Assembly (NCBI RefSeq): GCF_043380555.1
Contig: NC_091752.1
Coordinates: forward strand, 36,510,166-36,574,165
Direction: 5' to 3'
DNA: 64,000 nt
DNA from: Nothobranchius furzeri
Taxonomy: Eukaryota; Chordata; Actinopteri; Cyprinodontiformes; Nothobranchiidae
Shown here piece by piece: positions 36,634-48,654 of this stretch. The first letter of the stretch is position 1, and every line of letters begins with the position of its first letter. Both the position numbers and the translations under genes were made by a program. Below the pieces are notes generated by a model. It searched no databases. It had not been told where the DNA came from and was given only the letters and a program-made list of their open reading frames with translations.

Positions 36634-36638
36634 AAAGG

Positions 36639-38022
36639 GGTAAATCCTCTGGGTCTCTTCTCCATTGCTGTACTTCATATAGGTCCACATTTCCAAGACA
36701 CTCGATCTTCTGTAAGTATAATTTTTTAGCATTCGGACGCAATTTGTCGCAATATATTCCTTTGTCTTTGGAGCTGATTTTTTTGCATATTAGTTACCTT
36801 CTTCCCACAATGCATTGTCGGCTGACGTCTGCTCCAAAGTCCCATGTTCAGTTTTTATTTGGATGGAATGTAATGAAACTTTTAGAAAGAAACCACTGGA
36901 TGTCTTCAACTGTTTAACTTTTGGAATCAGCCCCATTCAACACATTCATCACAGTTAATCAATCTTCACCAACACAAAAATGGCTCAAACCCAGTCAGTT
37001 GTACAGATATCAGCCTAGATATATGTGTGATAGTTAATTCATCTATCAACATGTACTAGGTGCTACAAATTTTCACAAGATTACTGATAAAACACTTGCT
37101 AAATTTGAACAGAACTCTCAGAACAGAATCAGTAAAGGTGTCATTCACTTAGAAACCATGATTACAATTAGTCACTCTGAGTTGGATGTACATGCTGGAC
37201 ATTAAAATAGTTTTCAATCTTCATTAGCCGCAGAAAGGAAATAGATGTGAACATGAGCAGGCCAGAAAAAGCCAATCTGTTCTACGTCACTTTAAATATT
37301 ATTCGTGGCCCCGCCCACCTTGGCTCACGGCCGTGGAAGGCTGTATGGGTTTTGTGTCTAGGAGAGAGAGGAGCAATTCTCGGCTAGTAGAAGCTAACCA
37401 TTAGTTTGTGTTATGTGGAGGTAACACATCAATGTTGTATTTTTGGCCCAATAAAGAAGAACAAACAGAGGCAGTGGAAGAATAACGTTGTTAGCCAATC
37501 AGAGGCGAGATTGTTGCACATCATGAATATTAACAAGTTCGAGTCTTAATCCTCCGTTCCCCTCCCCCCCACCACTCTTCAGACAAACTTTTTACCCCCG
37601 GATCAGAAACACGAGAGCAGACAAGGCATTCATTTACAGTAGAGACCACAGGAATTTTACTGAAAACAAACAAACAAAGAAACAAAAAATGAATGAATGA
37701 GACCATTAAAAGAGTATTTAGATCTGACTAACTTTTAAACTCATCCCAACTAAACATAACCAACAAATCAAATGATCCATCATATAATATTAAGTTAATA
37801 AAGTGGGTCTAGCTCAGTGTTTTGTTTGGTTATTGCAGTTTGGTTGGTTTTTGGTTTATAAATTAATTATGACAAAAGTCAATTAAGAACATAGATGGCA
37901 TCAAAGGAGCACACCACAAAAACTTTTATAGGTGCAAGTAGTTAGAATTTAGGTCAGTGTGCATAGCTGGAATAGTCTATACCCCTATTACCAAATTCTT
38001 TACCATTCTGAGCTGATATAAA
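36639..38022. other. Intronic stretch, nothing recognised
   Basis: Intron sequence after the LTR element. No coding or transposon signals were identified. Confidence 0.5.
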
Positions 38023-38081
<59 letters not shown>

Positions 38082-38095
38082 TGTGTGTGTGTGTG
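38023..38095. repeat. (GT)n-(GTGC)n-(GT)n microsatellite
   Basis: A GT tract, then about seven GTGC units, then GT again, all alternating purine-pyrimidine. Confidence 0.95.
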
Positions 38096-38920
38096 AATTG
38101 CAGTCCTCAGTGATAAGGCTGAGATTGAGTTTTTCCCCGCAGAGCCAAAGCGTCTAAGGTGAATGTATGTTTTTTGTGTGTGAAGACATCAGGAAACAGG
38201 TGGTGTATAAATAGCTTGTATCAATTTATCTAGCATGCATAGCCGAGTGTATGTGTGTCTATGTATATGTGCTCTCAAACTGGTGTAGTGTGAAGAAAAG
38301 AGCTCCCTGCTCTGCTTTGTTCGGTATTGTACACATGAGAGGATGAATCCTCAGGGCTCGATCCACAGCTGAGAAAAGTGGTGTGAAACCAGAAGTGTGT
38401 GTGTGTCTTTCTGTTTTTAGACATCTATGCAATACAAAATAAAAAAATAAGGAACAGCCGCTTCAGACAGGAACATGTGACATACTAGCTTTGTATGCTC
38501 TCATTTGCAACACGTGTGATATCAGAGCAGTTTCACATTTAAAAAGAAAATGTAGCAATTTCTCATCGCAAAAATTAAGTGTTAAAAAATGAAAACCAAC
38601 CAGAAATCAACAGTTGTTATGTGTCAGTAGTATAAACACAGTGAGGTGGTGAACCAGTTTGATATTCACTGACAGCATGATGTTTCCACAGTTGGACCTG
38701 CTGCAGACAAAAGCCATCAGTTTTGTGAGAGGGAGGGCAGACAAAAGCTACAACATCCCCAGCTGTTCAGTTTCCATATCTAGCTGTCAGTGACTAGGCT
38801 TGTCAGCAGCTCTTATTCGTAACACACCAACGCCACTGATTCCATGACTCTTATCGGCCAGTTTGTGGAATATTTCTTTTATTCCTCTGTTGCTGAATGT
38901 CGAACCGTCTCTGTCTGCAG

Positions 38921-39102
38921 GAGTCTCCGTCAGGACGGAGGAAGGCCTTAGCGACCAGCAGTATAAACATGAAGCAATACGCCAGTCCAATGCCCACTCA
39001 GACAGATGTCAAACTCAAGTTTAAGCCCCTGTCAAAGAAGGTGGTATCGGCTACACTGCAGTTCTCACTCTCCTGCATCTTCCTCCGTGAGGGAAAGGCC
39101 AC
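38921..39102 (+). CDS. ehbp1: ehbp1 coding exon (end of N-terminal C2 domain)
   Basis: This is a 182-bp exon after a CTGTCTGCAG acceptor, with a GTAAGT donor. Its 60 codons start ESPSGRRKALATSSINMKQY and end SLSCIFLREGKA, with two bases (AC) left over for the next exon. The residues are strongly conserved in vertebrate EHBP1 and close the NT-C2 domain, which runs from the upstream exons to about here. Joining to the 4112 exon gives FVIEN-ESPSG without gap. The exon is GC-richer than the surrounding intron, as expected for coding sequence. Confidence 0.96.
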
Positions 39103-39404
39103 GTAAGTATCATCAGAGGGGACTGGTCAAACATGGGTTGTTTATGACACTCAGGCATAGTATTTGCCTGTTTGCTACTCACCAAAACAAGATAGCTGCA
39201 GCTTTAATTTTAAAATATCTTGAAATTTAGCCCTCCTCCCTTCTGTGCTTCAGCGCAGCAGCAAGGCCTTTGTTGTGTTGTGGATGGCGGGTCGATGGCG
39301 CGTAACCCTTGTTAACCCTTCGGGGAATGATGTCGACCACACACAAACAAACTCCATCACACCAGTTCAAATGAGCCAGTGGGTCTGGGAAACAGCAAAC
39401 ACAA

Positions 39405-39431
39405 GGGGGGGGGGGGGGGGGGGGGGGGGGG
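39405..39431. repeat. 27-bp poly-G run
   Basis: Uninterrupted G run in an ehbp1 intron, 300 bp after the exon. It is a G-quadruplex candidate and an assembly-error risk. Confidence 0.9.
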
Positions 39432-39798
39432 TGATGATTATGATGGGGAGGTGGCATCAAGGGATGAAGGGGGGAAGTGTGGATGACTGTAAAATACAAG
39501 AAATTAAGAATTTAATGCATTTTTTTGATGACGGAAAATGAAAGAAATGGGTGATGAAGAAACTAGTTTATAACTGCAAAAGTGTAGAAATGGAGGTCTT
39601 AAGTTGAGAAGTGAAAGAAAAGGGAAAAGGAGAGACTCATTTTTATTCATTTGTCTCAATGAAAGCTTTTGTGATTATTTGTGCTTGTTCCTCCTCTTTT
39701 CAGTACAAAAAGAAAACAATCTCTATTTTCTATATCACATTGCTTGTGTTTCTCCTCTCTTTTCATGTGCTTGCTTATAATGAGATGTTGTGTTGCAG

Positions 39799-39938
39799 AG
39801 ATGAAGACATGCAGAGTCTGGCCAGCCTGATGAGCATGAAACAGGCTGACATCGGCAACCTGGACGACTTTGAGGAGGAGAACGATGAAGACGAGGAGAA
39901 CCGGGTTAACCAGGAGGAAAAGGCTGCCAAGATCTCAG
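39799..39938 (+). CDS. ehbp1: ehbp1 coding exon (acidic linker start)
   Basis: This is a 140-bp exon between TGTTGCAG and GTATAC. The first base completes the Thr codon of GKAT. Then follow DEDMQSLASLMSMKQADIGN, an acidic run (LDDFEEENDEDEEN) and RVNQEEKAAKIS. It ends with one base of the next codon. This matches the EHBP1 segment directly after the C2 domain. The donor GTATAC is weaker than the others. A downstream GTTTGG would shift the frame, so I prefer the first. Confidence 0.95.
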
Positions 39939-40949
39939 GTATACCCTGGATGAAGGTTTGGCTTTATAATCTCAGAGGGGGTCTGCTGTCATCAACCTTC
40001 TGGATCTCATGTGATGTATTTACAAGCTGCTAATTACATTAACAACTAAGTTCTCTAAACTGAAACTTAAGTAGCAGTCACAGTAGTTTCATGAGGGACA
40101 TCAACCTTATTTCTTCTTTTTCCATGCTGTACACATAGTTGGATTTGTCTCTGCCCTTCCAGGCATACAAAAAGAAATTGTGCCTTTTTTCCAGTTTTTT
40201 TCTTGTCTTTCTTTTGATTGGGCCTGTAAACTGACAGTCGCTTGCCTTCTTCCATACGTACGTGCTTAGGATTCATTCTCTGGTCTAATATATGGGTCTC
40301 GCTGCTTCCTGCTTTGCTTAATCCAACTTTTCAGAGCGGCACCTCTTCACGTTAAGCTTCATGCGTTCTCTCCTTTCTTTTCCCCTGTCCTCGCGCTTCA
40401 TCTCATTTATATGTATATGCATTGAGTGCCTACAGCAATGCTTCACCAGCACGCATCTCTAAATCAAAGGCTTGGCAAAGCTGCCAAAACTCTACAATCT
40501 TATTGCTCCTTGAATGCTACCTACAGAACAAGGCAGCAAGCCGCTCGAGCATCACTAACGCTGAACTTATGGTGCATAGTCTGGATTAATGTGCTTTCTC
40601 TTGTCTTTTTTATCCTGAATGTAAATGTTTGAAATGCAAAGGAAATTCAAAGATAAATCTGTGGTGCATATATTTGTTAGTTTTATATTTTTGTATTTTA
40701 GGTAGCTTAGCAGCCTTCAGAAGTTTATGATAAATAACGATTCAGTTTTAACATAGAAATTCAACTTTTATTCACTAGTTTCTTCAACTGAGCTTTATTG
40801 TGTCTGTAGGGGACACTCAAATGTTGAAAAGGGATCTTGAATGTTTCCCTAGTTGATTACTGAGGTTGATGTGTTCCTTTATTTTGTAGACATTAAGTTA
40901 CTTAACACATAAATTTATAATGACCAAAATTGTTTGTTTTCGGATTTAA

Positions 40950-41667
40950 AGTGGTCCAAGAATTTAAAACCACTTTTACATAGTTGTTGCTGAATATAGG
41001 CAGCTTGGGGTGTCTAATGTAGCATACCAAATCCTGTTCCATCTCTGACCAGATTGCATGTGTAAATTAGTCATTTTGTGTTGGCCGCTGAGAAACGGTT
41101 CATTCTGAGAAAAGCTGGTATAACACGTCATAAGCTTAAACACACCTCCTTACATTAGCATGTCCCAACCCACTTCAGCATTGGCTATAAATAAATGTTG
41201 GTGACGGTAATGCTAATGTAGAAGAAAGCTAACCCAAGCTAGTGCTAATGCTAGCCTGAGCTACGACTATTGTCCTTGTTGGACAAGAGGAAAACAAAGA
41301 AGAATGTCAGACCACACATGTAACCATGATGTACTGGGAATAGCTAGACTTTTAATGAATTCCAAATAAATCCATAGCTGGCCTATTGAGTTGCCTGAAT
41401 ACTGTATACAGAGTATCTAGGTACATACATCATCATAGAGCCATTGGGGCAAACCCACCCATCAGCACATTAATATTCATGTTTTGGCAGAATGGACGGG
41501 GAAACCAGTTTTCTATGGCATCATAGTTGTTTTATTCATTATTTATTTGTTTGTTTATTTATTTATTTATTTATCAGGGCTCCTGGGCAATTTTGAACAC
41601 ACACGTGCTATGTAAAGGCTCATAGAGCAGTTTTAAATTGTAACAAACAAGTTATTCTATGACCCCT
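40950..41667. mobile_element. TTAA-site MITE 3, about 718 bp
   Basis: Flanked by TTAA at 40946-40949 and 41668-41671. The ends AGTGGTCCAAGAATTT and the complement of AGGGGTCATAGAATAAC are an imperfect inverted repeat. The interior is non-coding and carries a TTTA tract at 41530-41573. Confidence 0.6.
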
Positions 41668-41977
41668 TTAATGCACCATATTGTTTCTACTTTTCCATTT
41701 AGACATTCCCTTTCAAAACATGAACACACCCTACAGATTTTCATATTCCTCCTTATCATTCATCACTAACTTTAGTATGTTTTACACTGCCTGGCCAAAT
41801 AAAGGTCACACACTAATATTTAGTTGGACCACTTTTAGCTTTGATTTCGCCACACATTCGCTGTGGCATTGTCTTCTGCAATATCACAAGATTGATTTCC
41901 ATCCAGTATTGCTTTAATTTTTCAGCAAGATCTTGCATTGATGATGGTAGAGTCTCACCGCTGAACAAAGCCTTCTC

Positions 41978-42821
41978 AAATTCAACTCAATTCAATTCAA
42001 TTCAAAAATACTTTATTAATCCCAGAGGGAAATTGATTGCTGTAGTAGCTCTGAATAATAATAATAATCACGTTGTCAAAGAGTTGTTGTATATTACAAT
42101 GGCTGTTGGCAGGAAGGATCTCCAGCGGTGGTCAGTGTTGCAGCAAGACTGAAGAAGCCTCTGACTGAAGACACTCTTCCGTTATCGGACAGTCTTGTGA
42201 AGAGAATGCTCAGGGTTGTCCATCATTTTCTTGATTCTCTGGAGAATCCTTCTTTGTATTATCTCCTCCAGTGGTTCCACAGTCGTCCCCAGAACAGAAC
42301 CAGCCTTTTTTATTAGGCTGTTGAGCCTTTTCAGGTCCCTGCTTCTGATGCTGCTACCCCAACAGACGATGGCTGAAGAGATTACACTCTCAACAACAGA
42401 CTTGTAGAAGATGTGCAGCATCTTGCTACAGACATTGAAGGACCTAAGCGTCCTCAAGAAGTGCAGTCTGCGGTGCCCTTTCTTGTAAACGGTTTCGCTG
42501 TTCTTTCTCCAGTCCAGTCTGTTGTCCAGGTGAACTCCAAGGTATTCGTATTCCTCAACCACTTCCACTTCTTCTCCCATGATGGAAACAGTGTTTGACT
42601 CCACCCTGTTTCTTCTGAAGTCTAAAATCATCTCCTTTGTTTTGTTCACGTTCAAGGTCAGATGATTGTTTCCACACCATGCCACAAAGCTCTCCACCAG
42701 CTCTCTGTACTCAGCTTCCTGTCCATCTCTGATACACCCGACAACTGCAGAATCATCTGAGTATTTCTGTAGATGACAGGTCTCTGATTTGTACTGGAAG
42801 TCTGAGGTGTACAGGGACATC
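41978..42821 (-). mobile_element. Rex1/CR1/L2-like LINE inserted in the Tc1 copy
   Basis: The 3' tail (TTCAATTCAAAAATACTTTA and CCCAGAGGGAAATTG on the + strand) is at the left and the truncated 5' end at the right. The minus-strand frame 42182-42820 encodes the C-terminal half of a reverse transcriptase. It includes KYSDDSAVVG (YxDD box; here SDD), NVNKTKEMILDFRRN, EYLGVHLDNRLDW and VVESVISSAIVCWGSSI. The N-terminal half is missing. The clade is uncertain; the residues best fit Rex1-type elements. Confidence 0.85.
42182..42820 (-). pseudogene. Reverse transcriptase fragment (LINE)
   Basis: About 210 residues of open frame starting around LYTSDFQYKSETCHLQKYSD at the truncated end. Visible are the catalytic-type YSDD (usual ADD replaced by SDD), the NKTKE and DFRR blocks of the palm/thumb region, and the thumb region ending in RILQRIKKMMDNPEHSLHKT. 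It lacks the endonuclease and fingers, so it cannot be autonomous. The frame is intact within the fragment, suggesting a young insertion. Upstream codons come from the host Tc1 element. Confidence 0.8.
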
Positions 42822-42824
42822 CAG

Positions 42825-43600
42825 CACATCCAAAAGATTCTCATTGGGGTTAAGGTCTGGACTTTGTGGTTGCTTTTTCACAATTTGAGCCAGATAACTC
42901 CTGGCATTGTCAACTTGGAATATGCTCGTGCCATCAGGGAACATGGAATAACCTGGTCATTCAGGTAGTCAGCTGATCTCATTCTTGGAGCACATCCTGC
43001 TGCTGAACCTAGACCTGACCAACTGCAGCAACCCCAGATCATAGCACTGCCCCCACAGGCTTGTATAGTAGACACTAGGCATGATGGATGCATCACTTCA
43101 TCTGTCTCTCTTCTTACCCTGATCACTCTGGAACAGGGTCCATCTGGACTCACCAACCCACATGACCTTCTCCCATTGCTCCAGAGTCTAATCTTCATGC
43201 TCCCCAGCAAATTGAAGCCTGCATTTTTTCTGGTTTGCCTCACTGATTAGTGTTTTTCTAATGGCTACACAGCTGTTCAGTCCCAATCCCATGAGTTCTC
43301 TTTGCATTGTACATGTGGAAATGCTGTTACTTACACTATTAAACATAGCCCTGTGTTGTACTGTTGCTTTTCTTTTATTTGATGTCACCAAATGATTTCC
43401 CCGATCACAATCACTGAGGATTTTTTTCCGGACACATTTCTGCTTTGAAGGTGAAGCCCCTCTATCCTTCCTGCTATTAATAATGCGTTGAACAGTTCTT
43501 ATTCCAACTTAGTCGTTTCTGCTATCTCCTTGGATGTTTTCTCTGCTTGGTGCATGCAGATAATAACATATTTTCCACATCCACCAGATGTGTCTTTCCA
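42825..43600 (-). pseudogene. Tc1 transposase remnant
   Basis: Spread over several minus-strand frames are NAGFNLLGSMK, WSNGRRSCGLVSPDGPCSRV, DEVMHPSCLVSTIQACGGSA, MIWGCCSWSGLGSA and PQSPDLNPNENLLDVL. These are the hallmark blocks of fish Tc1 transposases, including the SPDLNP.EN region that carries catalytic acidic residues. Frameshifts, deletions and stops break it. It ends at the LINE insertion. Confidence 0.85.
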
Positions 43601-43671
43601 CAAGGTTGTTTAAAAAATGAGAAGCAAGTCATTGCACCAGTTGGGGTTAAATCACTTGTTGCCAGCTCTAA

Positions 43672-43788
43672 GTTATTGTTGTTGTTATTGTTGTTGTTAG
43701 CCTCAAGGGCAATATGCCGATTATCACTTGCAAGTCGCTTTGGACAAAAGCGTCTGCTAAATACACAAACATAAACATAAACATATTG
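43672..43788 (+). mobile_element. SINE-like 3' fragment inside the Tc1 copy
   Basis: Contains TTGTTGTTATTGTTGTTG and CAAGTCGCTTTGGACAAAAG CGTCTGC, the typical end of many teleost SINEs and their partner LINEs. It interrupts the Tc1 sequence between GCCAGCTC and the expected TGCAATAATTATCC. Confidence 0.6.
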
Positions 43789-43855
43789 ACCCCTGCAATA
43801 ATTATCCAATAGGAGGCCCGTACCTATAAGCCTTTTTTTTTGGCGGGGCAGTGTA

Positions 43856-45276
43856 TAACGATTCATGACATCTTTGTGCATCATCCTCTTTGATTGTTTC
43901 TTATTATTTAAGGTTTCCAGGCTTGACCGAGCAACTTTTATGTATGTATACATATGTATACATGTTTATGAACAGGGTGTGCTATTTTTCCTTGTTCACT
44001 TCTATTCTTCCTCCCTCCCTTTCTTTATTGGATCTGTTATTTACAGAGATAGTAAACCAGTTGAATGCCCTCAGCTGCTTACATGGGGATGATGATGATG
44101 ATGGTGGTGGTGGTGTCACCAAGCAGGCACGCAAAGCAACAGCTAGGCCTGCTGCTTCCTCCCAAGGTCTTTTTTCACCTTTCTTTCAGCCCTCCCATCA
44201 TCCCTTGTTCCTCTGCTCTTCTTTCATTAACCTGTGAACACAGTGACCTCCACCCTACCTTTCTCTACTCTTATATGGTTCATTTATTTACATTTCAGTG
44301 GTATGTTTGTCAGGATTGTGGCCTTTTTGGTTCTTTTATTTATGTTTGCTCTGCTAAATACCCGACACCCCCCTTGATCTTCCTTGACATTGTATTGTTG
44401 TTGTGTTGTGGTCATTAAACTTTGTGTTTTTTCAACCATGTGATTTTTCTGCAGTTGGAAGTGAACCAGTGTTGGTACATCAAACCCAGTTGACCTTTCT
44501 TCTTCATGAGTATTAATGAGAAGAAGGAAGTTGTGTTTTAGAAAACAGAACTGTGGGAATTTGCTGTCAGATGCATTTGGGGTGTTTCACAAAGCTTCTC
44601 CAGTACAACCGCAGGGTTAATTGGAGTTTTTTGTTCAGTCCCAATTCAATTTCAGACACATTTGAGTTTCTTTTGGATGATAAACACCACTTCAAACTGA
44701 AATCTGAGTTTTCTTTTACATGCTCTTGTCTTGGCCTTAAATAGGCCATGCATGAAGTCACAAAGCAAAGAGGAAAAGTGCTGCCCTTCTTATCAACAGC
44801 CACCACTTAGCCATACTACATATAGACCAAGACATATAGACTCACTGCACATTCCTCCTCATTCAGATCCTCACAAAGCTCTCAGCTGCATTTCTTGGCA
44901 CCAACTTGAGTTACATTTATAATCTATTCAAACTGACCCAAACTCTGGCGGCCTGGTGCTGAGCTACAGTGAGTATGATGAAGACAAAGTGGACAAGTCT
45001 TTAGGATCTCCAGCCAGATCTCCATAGCAACTCCACGCTTTCTTCAGTCTCACATACCACCCAAATTTTCCCAGAATGCAGCTTGCTGTGCACTAGCAAG
45101 CAAGGTGGCTGAGGAAAACAGAAGTTTAGGCACTAAGGAAGCAGACTGAATCTTTTTTCTGCTCATGGTTCACTCCAAGTGTAGATTTGGGTTATTTGGA
45201 TTTTATTGTATTTTGAAAGTTTGTTTTCTAGATTTTTAGGTCAATTAAATCAATTTTCCTTGGACTCTGGTGACAG
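43856..45276. other. ehbp1 intron, nothing recognised
   Basis: Intron between the Tc1 copy and the next exon. It has short GATGATGATG/GGTGGTGGTGG repeats at 44089-44116 and no exon signal. Confidence 0.55.
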
Positions 45277-45411
45277 AACTGATTAACAAGCTGAACTTCC
45301 TGGAGGATGAAGATCAGGAAACGGCTCCAGCCATGAGTATGAATCCCTTCGATGAGCCCGATGGTGACCTTCAGTCCTACCCTCTAAACCCGTTTGGGGA
45401 TCCTGATGAAG
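45277..45411 (+). CDS. ehbp1: ehbp1 coding exon with two NPF motifs
   Basis: This is a 135-bp exon after GGTGACAG, with a GTAGGC donor. Two bases complete the split codon, then come 44 codons starting LINKLNFLEDEDQE. It includes MNPFDEPD and LNPFGDPDE, two NPF tripeptides with acidic flanks, the ligand of EH domains (EHD1/EHD2). One base carries over. The LINKLNFL start joins smoothly to KAAKIS-E of the previous exon, as in mammalian EHBP1. Confidence 0.95.
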
Positions 45412-46201
45412 GTAGGCAGTTCTGTCAGCATCTGATAAGAAAAACAATCTGTTTGCTTTTACTATGATGGCTTAGAGTTTTGATAGAGGAGTGGTTTGGG
45501 TAGTAAGCCATGCGTGGTGGGAGTTTAGAAATTTGCGTCTTGTATTTGAAGCACTAGGAAGTGCTTTGACTCAACAGCTTAAACATTATTATGGGTTTAG
45601 CACTTGAGCAGCCAGGTGTGTTGGGATCTATTTGTTTTTAAATGATGAGCTCCCTCACACCTACTTATTGCTTGTTTATGTTGTCTGTGATCTGGTTTAT
45701 TGTTTGACTTTCATCTTTTGTTGCATTCTCGGCTTCCTAAACCATGTTTGAAACTTTAGAATTGTTTACTATTCTTTTTTTTTTTTTTTTTAAAGTACAA
45801 CTGTTAAGTTATTTTTTTTAAGCAGAAATGTTAATATTTCTTTTTGCACAAACTACAGTTGAATTTCACAAAACATGTCCTATAAAAATGCTGTTTTTTC
45901 CCTTTCAGGATAATTTAAGTCAACAAAAAGCTAATACTGCTTATGAAGAGTAGGTTGGATTTTGTTTATCTGTAAATAAGGAGAAAGCTAAAAAGCAGAC
46001 AGAAAATGTGGATAACATCAGGGATCAAGAAGGAAAGTTAGTATGTAATGCTTAGCTAGTTCCTGTGATAGACTGCAGTCAGATTTGTTTTTCTGCTGTC
46101 TAGCTCTCTACTTAAAGATGTGGCATGCTAACAAAACTCTTGTCAAGTCTGGTGAAGGGTGTGTTGTTTACTCAGCCAGCACTCTCGCATCTATCAAACA
46201 G
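45412..46201. other. ehbp1 intron, nothing recognised
   Basis: A 790-bp intron with a 15-bp T run at 45775-45791. The acceptor chosen at 46200-46201 has a weak pyrimidine tract. The upstream TTTACTCAG would give the wrong frame. Confidence 0.6.
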
Positions 46202-46466
46202 AGACTCCAGGCCCGCCATCCGTAAGCCAGAGGGTTGACGAGGATTCCTTCTACGACCACGACTCCTCAAATCCGTTTGAGGAGCCGGATGAACCTGATG
46301 GGCGTTCACCCCCTGGGAACCCCTTCGATGAGCCCAACCAAGACACGGGCCAACAGCCTGACACAGAAAACCCCAAAGCCAAGCAGACAAAGGGAGTGCG
46401 GCCCGTTGACATGACCAAGTACCTGTATGCAGACACCTCTCAGAACGAGGAGGAGGAGCTTGAAGA
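46202..46466 (+). CDS. ehbp1: ehbp1 coding exon with two NPF motifs
   Basis: This is a 265-bp exon. After two bases completing Glu it encodes 87 residues from TPGPPSVSQRVDEDSFY. It contains SSNPFEEPDEPD and GNPFDEPNQD, then KGVRPVDMTKYLYADTSQNE and an acidic end (EEEELE). RPVDM.KYLYAD is a strongly conserved EHBP1 block. The donor is GTAAGG and two bases carry over. The acceptor (ATCAAACAG) is chosen because it alone keeps phase with the previous exon. Confidence 0.93.
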
Positions 46467-48654
46467 GTAAGGCTTACTTAATTCCCTCCTACACTCTATA
46501 ATAGATGCAAAAGTGTGTTTATTAAGGGAAGTATGGATCATAGTAACTCATTAGAGGAAGGCTGTTGACACATTTTGTCCTGTTATAAATGGATGTGGTT
46601 TACTAGGCAGCTTGTTGTTGTTTTCTTGCTATAGAGAGCTGTTGGTGTGTTAAGCCCAGGGGTTGTCTAGCTCAGACTCCTCCTTCTAGAGGCTAACTTG
46701 TATCTAAAGTACCACCCACCCACAAATTACCCCCCCCCCCCCCCGAAACAGGGCAAAGTGACGAGGCAGCTCTTTCAACGGGAACAAGGCCTTCGTTGTT
46801 TCACTGCATTCTTCACCCTTGTCTCCCTCCTCCTTTACCCCCCAACCCTCCCACCTATCAACATGCGACCCTAAACTTTCCCTCTCTGTTGTTTTTCCAT
46901 AACTTCCTCCTAGGACGTTTGCCTCCCTTCCATCTTTAATTTTCCAGAGGTTCCTAAACTTTTCTGCGTTCGACCCACAGAATACCATGTAACCCTGGCT
47001 TTTGCTGGTTGAAGTACACAGACATAGATAATAAGATGATTAATTCATTAATTATTAATGGCAATTAATAAACCATGACAATGCAGCAAACCTTAACAAT
47101 CGTAAAACTTGTTTTATTCTTTATTGCTACTTTTTTTAATAAGTTATTGTTACATTTAACAACTTGTTTCAGGGCCCACAGTGGGCTCCTGTCCCCAACT
47201 GTACTACACATCAGGAAAACCTGGTACTAGGAGATGTTTTAATAATGCAGTGTCAATATAATTTGGTGTAAACTCACATTTTCCCCACACCACTCAGGCT
47301 TTAGTACTTTGGTCATCATTATCTAAACCAGCTATTTTAAGGTTTATTTCTCGTGTGTTTATTCAGACCACACCTTTTTGGGAATGTTTAGATTCGACTT
47401 ATTCCAAGTGTAATTTTTACTGGCTTAGTAAAAGTATGAGGACATCTGATAGCTCCTCAGCAGGTTTTTTTCATGACAGCATTTCCAGACTTGCAGTAAA
47501 TTTGCTTCTGCCAGGATCTTGCTGTAGCACCGCTGAGGGAGATGTTTTACTGATACCGTGTGACCTTTCCAGAAGAGTGCCCGTGCCTAAATTGTAAACC
47601 TCTGGGTTTTGGCTGTTGTTGAGCGAAGCTGTCACACTGATGGCTGGATGTTTTACCCGTCTCAGCTGTCAAAATGGAGACAGGTTATTGACTAGCATAC
47701 CCCCCCCCCCTTTTCCTCTGTCTCCTACATAAGGAGCTGTTCTCTGTAAAAAAAAAAAAAAAAACGAAAGTTCAAGAGGGCAGCACGTTGTTTTGACTGG
47801 AACCTTTTGGCGTGTCCTTTAGCCTGTATTGGTTGGTTAAATCTTCTCTACAGGCCTGCATGGTTTTCCTTTCTATTGCTCTCTTTCAGAGTGACACTGA
47901 GTCAATCTAAATGCCTGGTCAATCAGTCCTTGTTGTTTAGGGTTGCACGCTGCATGTTGAGTGAATGTCTGAAGGCCGTGCCCTTGCTTTCATTGCCACA
48001 AGCATTTTGGTGTGTGTGTGTTTTGTGTGTGTGTATCTCATCCTGCTCTTGCCTGTCTGTCAGTGGTCCACCTTGGGTAGTAAGGATATGAGGTCACACC
48101 GCCCTGACCTCCGTGCACCTGCATCTTCTATTAACTTACCACTTGTGTATGATCCTCATTGTGCCGCTCCAAACCCTTGTTTCTGTGTGGCAGTTCCCTT
48201 CTGTTTAAATAATCATCAGCAAGTCAAAGATGTCTTCAAATTAATGTATTTTACTTTCAGTTTGTACATTTATCCTTGGAGACACAACATTATGAGAGAG
48301 TTTGCAACTTTTCAGTTTCAATCAAACTATTGCAAAACGTTTAAGAGACGCGTGATGACTCTGCCACAATTCCATCTTCCAAAGATTAGTTAAAAATGCA
48401 ACATAATGGAGCGGTTCTGCAATCCTAACAAGGAAATTGATAACCCTCAAGATGTTTTTGGAGCATCATCTACAAATGTAGTTCTTAATTTATCCACCAG
48501 TCGCAGCCTAGTGGGAGGCTGCCAATAGCTAGAACCATGCACGTTAGTGCTCGAAAGCTAATCAGCTAAGCAGCCCTGTTACTACTATGTATGAGAGTTA
48601 TTAACTTTCATGCATTTTTGCTTGTTTTTTCTCACTCTTCATGTTCTTTTTCAG
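46467..48654. other. ehbp1 intron, nothing recognised
   Basis: A 2.2-kb intron with poly-C (46729-46744 and 47700-47710) and poly-A (47750-47764) runs. No other feature was seen. Confidence 0.6.

Larger units (their letters stand above)
41785..43853 (-). mobile_element. Tc1-like DNA transposon, broken by two insertions
   Basis: The ends CACTGCCTGGCCAAATAAAG and the complement CACTGCCCCGCCAAAAA are inverted copies, with TA on both sides (41783-41784 and 43854-43855). The internal sequence matches a well-known teleost Tc1 family. A LINE has inserted at 41978-42821 and a SINE-like piece at about 43672-43788. The element pieces read continuously across the LINE, from GCCTTCTC to CAGCACATCC. The transposase is inactivated. 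Confidence 0.88.

Noticed and set aside
46170..46201. Alternative acceptor TTTACTCAG for the 46202 exon
   Set aside because: It has a better pyrimidine context but puts the NPF-coding exon out of frame with the preceding exon.
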